From Planctomycetes bacterium RBG_16_43_13 (GTDB taxonomy: Bacteria; Planctomycetota; MHYJ01): a DNA stretch of 9,489 nt. The position numbers and the translations under genes are program-made. Every line of letters starts with the position of its first letter. Position 1 is the first letter of the stretch. The notes beneath the pieces are model-generated. The model ran no database searches, was not told the DNA's origin, and saw only the letters and a program-made list of their open reading frames with translations. The stretch spans positions 5,131-14,619 of the forward strand of contig MHYJ01000162.1 of NCBI GenBank assembly GCA_001828445.1, in the 5' to 3' direction. Below are positions 6,364 to 9,489 of this stretch, piece after piece.

Positions 6364-6370
6364 AAGGAGG
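6364..6370 (+). promoter_or_regulatory. Strong Shine-Dalgarno site fixing the start of the first paralog
   Basis: AAGGAGG lies 5 nt before ATG 6376. It rules against the upstream in-frame TTG at 6343, which would place the site inside the coding region. The preceding 11 nt TTTATTGTTTA (6351-6361) recur exactly before the second paralog (6907-6917, followed by AAGGAGGG at 6917-6924). Confidence 0.8.
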
Positions 6371-6375
6371 CGCTT

Positions 6376-6897
6376 ATGGCAAAGTGGAGTTTGGTTGCAG
6401 TAGGGGTGCTCGCAGTGGTTGGAGTCCTGTTCGGCGGGCTTGTCTATGGTATGGAAGGCGACCTTACCCTCAAGGTAAGTTGCAGCGGTGCACATACCTC
6501 TCCCGGTGGATACGGTGCAGCAGGGGGATATCCATTTGATTTAGGTGGTGAGGCAAAGGCATCAGGTGCCGTTCTCGCGAAAGGTGGCGAAAAGGCACTT
6601 CAGGCGATATTTGGTTCACTAACTGACAAAAAGAATGGCAATGCAAAGGTTACAAAAGTATCCGGCGATTTGAAGATAAAGGGTGGCAAGGTCTCTGGTA
6701 ATGTAAAAATAGAGTGGAGCGTTCAGAGCAATCCTATGTTTGTTCAGGGTGATTTAGATGGGACTGCCAGCGGCGAAGGCAACATTACCTCAATTAGCTT
6801 CAAAGGCACAAATGTTAAGGCAGGTGGTTTATGGAATTGGGGTGGTGGTAATGCTACGCTCGGCGGTAGCGGCAGTTTTAGTGTTAGTTCAAAGTAG
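6376..6897 (+). CDS. Small exported protein, paralog 1 of a tandem family
   Basis: This 173-residue protein has a signal peptide at about 1-25 (MAKW, a hydrophobic core of V/L/A/G, then VYG before MEGD). The mature part of about 148 residues is Gly-, Ser- and Lys-rich with alternating hydrophobic residues, suggesting a beta-rich fold. Landmarks shared with the next two genes are KVSCSG (Cys36, the only Cys), YPFDLGG (52-58), VSG/ASG turns, LAKGGEKALQAIF (67-79, probably the one amphipathic helix), SGDLKIK (96-102), KVSGNVKIEW (105-114), DGTASGEG (128-135), SISFKG, WNWGGG (153-158) and a VSSK end. I recognise no family. The function is unknown; export plus a strong ribosome-binding site suggests an abundant periplasmic or surface protein. 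It is followed after 33 nt by paralog 2, its closest relative. Confidence 0.85.
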   Translation: MAKWSLVAVGVLAVVGVLFGGLVYGMEGDLTLKVSCSGAHTSPGGYGAAGGYPFDLGGEAKASGAVLAKGGEKALQAIFGSLTDKKNGNAKVTKVSGDLKIKGGKVSGNVKIEWSVQSNPMFVQGDLDGTASGEGNITSISFKGTNVKAGGLWNWGGGNATLGGSGSFSVSSK

Positions 6898-6930
6898 TTA
6901 TATAGGTTTATTGTTTAAGGAGGGTTACTT

Positions 6931-7431
6931 ATGAAAAAAGGGTATGTATTATCAGTAGGATTAGTGGTTATAGCGGCGATATTAGCAGGAGGTCTTGCTT
7001 ATGCGTATGGTGATGTAACCGTTAAGGTAAATTGTAAGGGGTCGTTTAAGGGATACTCGGCAAGCTACCCATTCAATATAAATGGTAATAGTAAAGTATC
7101 CGGTGATGTTCTTGCCAAAGGTGGCGAAAAAGCACTACAGGCAATCTTCAAGGGATTAACAGTCGGCGGTGATAATAAGAAGGTAGAGGAAGTTACAGGT
7201 GATTTGAAGATAAAAGATGGCAAGGTCTCGGGAAAGGTGAAGCTACATTGGACAGTGAATAATAACCCTAAAAACGTGGAATGTGATATAGAAGGCACAG
7301 CCAGTGGAGAAGGTAGTATCACCTCTATCAGCTTCAAGGGCAAGAACTACAATGTCAACGGTACTTGGAACTGGGGTGGCGGTGTATTTAATATGACAGG
7401 AGAAGCCACATTAGAAGTTAGCTCTAAGTAG
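6931..7431 (+). CDS. Small exported protein, paralog 2 of a tandem family
   Basis: This 166-residue protein has the clearest signal peptide of the three: MKKGYV, a hydrophobic core, and AYA at 23-25. The mature domain aligns with paralog 1 almost end to end: KVNCKG (Cys35), SYPFNING, LAKGGEKALQAIF (61-73), TGDLKIKDGKVSGKVKLHW, EGTASGEGSITSISFKG, TWNWGGG and a VSSK end. It lacks the Gly/Tyr-rich insertion seen after the Cys in paralog 1 (about 39-51). It carries a second Cys, Cys118, where paralog 1 has Gly125 and paralog 3 Ala, so an internal disulfide is possible here only. AAGGAGGG sits 6 nt before the ATG, inside a leader that repeats that of paralog 1. Spacing to paralog 3 is 24 nt, so the three are surely cotranscribed. 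Function unknown. Confidence 0.85.
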   Translation: MKKGYVLSVGLVVIAAILAGGLAYAYGDVTVKVNCKGSFKGYSASYPFNINGNSKVSGDVLAKGGEKALQAIFKGLTVGGDNKKVEEVTGDLKIKDGKVSGKVKLHWTVNNNPKNVECDIEGTASGEGSITSISFKGKNYNVNGTWNWGGGVFNMTGEATLEVSSK

Positions 7432-7455
7432 TAGGTTATATATTAGGAGATTTCT

Positions 7456-8025
7456 ATGTTAAAGCATTTAGTAGTATTAGCATTTTTTGTTACCGCTTTC
7501 TCTGTTACTTCCTATGCAGATGATAAGCTGCCCCTTAAAGTAGAGTGCAGTGGCAAGCACGTGGTAGAGTTTAGCGGTGCGGAGTATCCCTTTGACCTGA
7601 GCGGAGAAGCGAAGGTATCAGGTGCCGTTCTTGCGAAAGGTGGTAAGGATGCCCTCAAGGCAATCTTCGGCTCCCTGAAAGATAATGAAAACAAAGATAT
7701 CGACGACAAGGGTGAGCCGGTTACAGATGTGTCGGGCAAGTTCGACGTAGCTGATGACGGTGCTATCTCCGGCAACGTGAAAATAAAGTGGAAGGTTAAA
7801 GGCAACAATATGTCCATATCAGCTAAATTGGAAGGTACAGCCACAGTTAAAGATGGCGCGGTTACCTCTCTCACCCTGAAAGGCACTGATGTAAAGGTCG
7901 CAGGTGAATGGGAATGGGGCGGTGAGGAGCCCGCCAAACTCACAGGCGAGGGCACATTGGCAGTTAGTTCAGAGAAGGGCGGTAACGGCGATAAGCACGA
8001 CGACCATAAGGAACACAAAAAGTAA
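7456..8025 (+). CDS. Small exported protein, paralog 3, with a His/Lys/Asp-rich tail
   Basis: This 189-residue protein has a signal peptide at about 1-21 (MLKH, hydrophobic core, SYA before DDK). The shared domain follows: KVECSG (Cys31, the only Cys), EYPFDLSGEAKVSGAVLAKGG (43-63), DALKAIFGSL (65-74), VSGKFDV, ISGNVKIKW, KLEGTA, LTLKG, EWEWGG (151-156) and LAVSS. It is the most diverged copy: it has an acidic insertion (about 75-88, rich in Asp, Asn and Lys), WEW in place of WNW, and a charged tail from about 173 to the end that contains three His among Asp, Glu and Lys and ends HDDHKEHKK. The tail could bind metal or an anionic surface, which is inference. AGGAG lies 6 nt before the ATG. 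The rho-independent terminator 23 nt after its stop closes the cluster. Confidence 0.85.
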   Translation: MLKHLVVLAFFVTAFSVTSYADDKLPLKVECSGKHVVEFSGAEYPFDLSGEAKVSGAVLAKGGKDALKAIFGSLKDNENKDIDDKGEPVTDVSGKFDVADDGAISGNVKIKWKVKGNNMSISAKLEGTATVKDGAVTSLTLKGTDVKVAGEWEWGGEEPAKLTGEGTLAVSSEKGGNGDKHDDHKEHKK

Positions 8026-8048
8026 GTCGAGACAATAGGCAAAATATT

Positions 8049-8088
8049 AGAGGAGTGGCAGTGAAATGCCTCTCCTCTTTTTATTTTT
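8049..8088 (+). terminator. Rho-independent terminator of the paralog cluster
   Basis: AGAGGAG (8049-8055) pairs with CTCCTCT (8072-8078) and GGCA (8057-8060) with TGCC (8067-8070), with one T-T mismatch between them and loop GTGAAA. The stem is followed directly by TTTT-A-TTTTT. It lies 23 nt after the third paralog, as expected for the end of the operon. Confidence 0.93.
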
Positions 8089-8139
8089 GCTTCAGTATTT
8101 TTATAGCACTCCGCTTCTTGATTTGGTATCTTCTAAACT

Positions 8140-9351
8140 ATGGTCATATACAAAGATGCCGACTATAATTGGGTCTATAGCGAGGGTCGCCACGCCCTCG
8201 CTAAACTCTCCCTTGGCAGAGTCATCTCCGCAGATAAAGAAAACCCTAAAAACATCACCCCATTCCAGCAGTCGTTAATAGATACCTACACCATAAGGGA
8301 CCCAAGCGAAATCTCGGAGAAGAGATGGGCTGCACTTGGTTTATATCACCTCATCGAGATACTAAAAGACGGTACGAAGAGATACTCAGGGCTGAAGATA
8401 AATTCCCACCGCTGGGAAAAGGACTTCTACGAATTTGCCGCTAATCTGCTAATAACGAGAGGCACGCTCAGTTTCTTCGCCCCCGATGGCTCCCGCAAAT
8501 GGCTCAATATCAATTTCCCCGCCCAATACGACAGCGTCTGGCAATACGTGATGGCATATTACACACAGATTTTCGGCAGTAAGATAAGCACCGCCACACA
8601 AATCGCCTACGCACAATCAATGTATATGCACGACAGAGGAGTCGATAGATGGCTCCGTCAACGTAAGGCGTGGGCAGGGCAGGAGGGGAAAAGTGCCTCC
8701 TCCGTCAGGAAATACCCCCCTCGCTACCTCTTCAAATTCACAAATAGATTCAAACTCGAGTCGCTCTTCTTCGCCTTTCACCACACGCTCGCCGTATTCT
8801 GCGGGCTCATAAAGCCCGGAGGCGTCTTCGAGCAACCGCTTCCTCCCACAAATATACAGGAGCCGGTAACCGACCTCGGTTTGGCGGTCGGCTTCCCGAA
8901 ATCCGTAGAGCCGGGCGATTTCGACGGCATCCTCCGAGAGGGATTAGTCGGCGAGATAATGTTCCTCGACTCACTCTTCCCATCTACAACGGATAAGGCG
9001 CGGCTCTTCGAACTCTTCAATATCGGCGTCGAGGCGCTCGGCATACCGAAGCCCGAGCGGAAGACCCGCAACTGGCGCCAGTTCTTAGGTGCGATTGAGA
9101 GCCCCTCCGCAGGCGTCATCCGCTTCCCGCTACTCCGCGAGGGCGCATACTTCTCAGGCGAGAATCTGCGAAAACTAATCAAGAGGGGCTTCGTTCGGAA
9201 ACTCCGCTTCGCCTGCCACAACGTCTCCGCCCTCCAGTGCGGACCTGACTTCCCGCCCTCGAGCGGATTCCCCAGCAACCTCGAGACAGCAATCGTCCCC
9301 ATCGCCAAGCCCTTCGCAGGCGAGATTGACTACGAAGAGGGGGCGGATTAA
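8140..9351 (+). CDS. Uncharacterised 403-residue protein
   Basis: I do not recognise this protein. The frame is long, closed by TAA at 9349-9351, and has an in-frame stop one codon before the ATG, so the start at 8140 is close to forced unless a later start is used. There is no signal peptide. The sequence is rich in aromatic residues, Arg and Pro. The N-terminal half looks helical, with an aromatic-rich block at about 128-175 (QYDSVWQYVMAYYTQIF, later MYMHDRGVDRWLRQRKAW). A moderately hydrophobic stretch lies at about 207-223 (LFFAFHHTLAVFCGLI), which may be buried rather than membrane. The C-terminal half has several Gly/Pro turns and an acidic end (EIDYEEGAD). No Shine-Dalgarno site is present; TATCTT at 8127-8132, 7 nt before ATG, could be a weak -10 for a leaderless mRNA. 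The strand is C-rich with C-ending codons, like the Kelch-type gene and unlike the tRNA-led operon and ruvB. Separate transcription is implied by the terminator upstream. Confidence 0.75.
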   Translation: MVIYKDADYNWVYSEGRHALAKLSLGRVISADKENPKNITPFQQSLIDTYTIRDPSEISEKRWAALGLYHLIEILKDGTKRYSGLKINSHRWEKDFYEFAANLLITRGTLSFFAPDGSRKWLNINFPAQYDSVWQYVMAYYTQIFGSKISTATQIAYAQSMYMHDRGVDRWLRQRKAWAGQEGKSASSVRKYPPRYLFKFTNRFKLESLFFAFHHTLAVFCGLIKPGGVFEQPLPPTNIQEPVTDLGLAVGFPKSVEPGDFDGILREGLVGEIMFLDSLFPSTTDKARLFELFNIGVEALGIPKPERKTRNWRQFLGAIESPSAGVIRFPLLREGAYFSGENLRKLIKRGFVRKLRFACHNVSALQCGPDFPPSSGFPSNLETAIVPIAKPFAGEIDYEEGAD

Positions 9352-9425
9352 AGAGATATATGGATGACATCTATCACTATTTCTCTATGCTAAAACTACC
9401 GCTACCGTTGACTGTTTTTTATTCC

Positions 9426-9454
9426 TTGCCATTAGTTTAGAGCCGCTTTATAAT
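9426..9454 (+). promoter_or_regulatory. Near-consensus promoter pointing off the right edge
   Basis: TTGCCA (9426-9431) and a perfect TATAAT (9449-9454) are exactly 17 nt apart, 11/12 matches to the sigma-70 consensus, the best promoter in the window. Initiation would fall near 9461. It must drive a gene or RNA that lies mostly beyond the window. Confidence 0.6.
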
Positions 9455-9462
9455 CTGCTCTT

Positions 9463-9489
9463 ATGAAATCTGATGCTACTGCTGTAGGC
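9463..9489 (+). CDS. Possible first nine codons of a leaderless gene, cut by the window edge
   Basis: An ATG lies 8 nt after the -10 of the strong promoter and opens a frame reading MKSDATAVG to the edge. The geometry is the same as at ruvB (10 nt) and the Kelch-type gene (8 nt). Nine codons prove nothing on their own; the promoter could equally serve an RNA gene farther right. Confidence 0.25.

Noticed and set aside
6343..6375. Upstream in-frame TTG start extending paralog 1 by 11 codons
   Set aside because: The AAGGAGG site at 6364-6370 serves ATG 6376, and the longer N-terminus would put charged residues ahead of an already complete signal peptide.
7512..8042. Minus-strand open frame of 176 codons opposite paralog 3
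   Set aside because: It mirrors a gene with signal peptide, Shine-Dalgarno site, two paralogs and its own terminator; the antisense product is Ser/Pro-rich without features.
8066..8278. Plus-strand open frame of 70 codons beginning in the terminator
   Set aside because: It begins inside the terminator hairpin, has no ribosome-binding site, and overlaps the start of the better supported 403-residue frame.
8778..9308. Minus-strand open frame of 176 codons within the 403-residue gene
   Set aside because: C-rich codon third positions suppress stops on the opposite strand; the frame has low-complexity Arg/Ser/Pro composition and no start context.
9396..9420. T-run at 9415-9420 as a terminator for the 403-residue gene
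   Set aside because: No self-complementary stem precedes the T-run; the upstream CTACCGCTACCG is a short tandem repeat, not a hairpin.
9432..9488. Minus-strand open tail of 18 codons ending PTAVASDFIRADYKAALN as the C-terminus of a gene entering from the right
   Set aside because: Eighteen open codons at an edge are expected by chance, no family is recognised, and a near-consensus plus-strand promoter occupies the same bases. It cannot be excluded without the adjoining sequence.

Overview
The window reads as bacterial chromosome from an uncultured or poorly sampled lineage. It carries a bacterial RuvB, a bacterial-type TsaD, a MoaB/MogA-type protein and a tRNA-Phe gene without encoded CCA. 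No gene pins down a phylum. The split transketolase and the single-span, DUF3352-like exported protein are features I associate loosely with PVC-like or candidate phyla, so any taxonomic guess is weak.

Layout, left to right. (1) Positions 1-537, minus strand: the 5' part of an exported Kelch/galactose-oxidase-type beta-propeller protein that runs off the left edge. (2) Positions 538-711: AT-rich divergent intergenic region with candidate promoters. (3) Positions 712-5142, plus strand: tRNA-Phe(GAA), then the N-terminal half of a split transketolase, tsaD, a moaB/mogA-type gene and a 623-residue membrane-anchored protein of unknown function. Gaps are 23, 34 and 50 nt, then an 8-nt overlap, with no terminator seen, so this looks like one tRNA-headed transcription unit. 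(4) Positions 5134-6147, minus strand: ruvB, converging on and overlapping the previous gene by 9 nt. (5) Positions 6148-6375: the divergent control region between ruvB and the next cluster. It is built around an approximately 111-bp imperfect inverted repeat whose outer arms appear to hold the -35 boxes of two opposed promoters. (6) Positions 6376-8025, plus strand: three tandem paralogous genes for small exported, probably beta-rich proteins. Each has a strong Shine-Dalgarno site, and the set closes with a clear rho-independent terminator at 8049-8088. (7) Positions 8140-9351, plus strand: an unrecognised 403-residue protein with C-rich codon use. (8) Positions 9352-9489: a near-consensus promoter at 9426-9454 pointing off the right edge.

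Two expression styles coexist. Only the secreted-paralog cluster has textbook Shine-Dalgarno sites. The other genes lack them, and several have a -10-like hexamer 7-10 nt before the start codon, as expected for leaderless mRNAs. The most interesting part is the paralog cluster with its inverted-repeat control region. The three proteins share one Cys near the mature N-terminus, an LAKGG helix-like segment and a W-x-W-G-G motif, belong to no family I recognise, and look built for high expression and export. No CRISPR array, transposase, integrase or rRNA was seen, and no gene-free stretch exceeds 300 bases.
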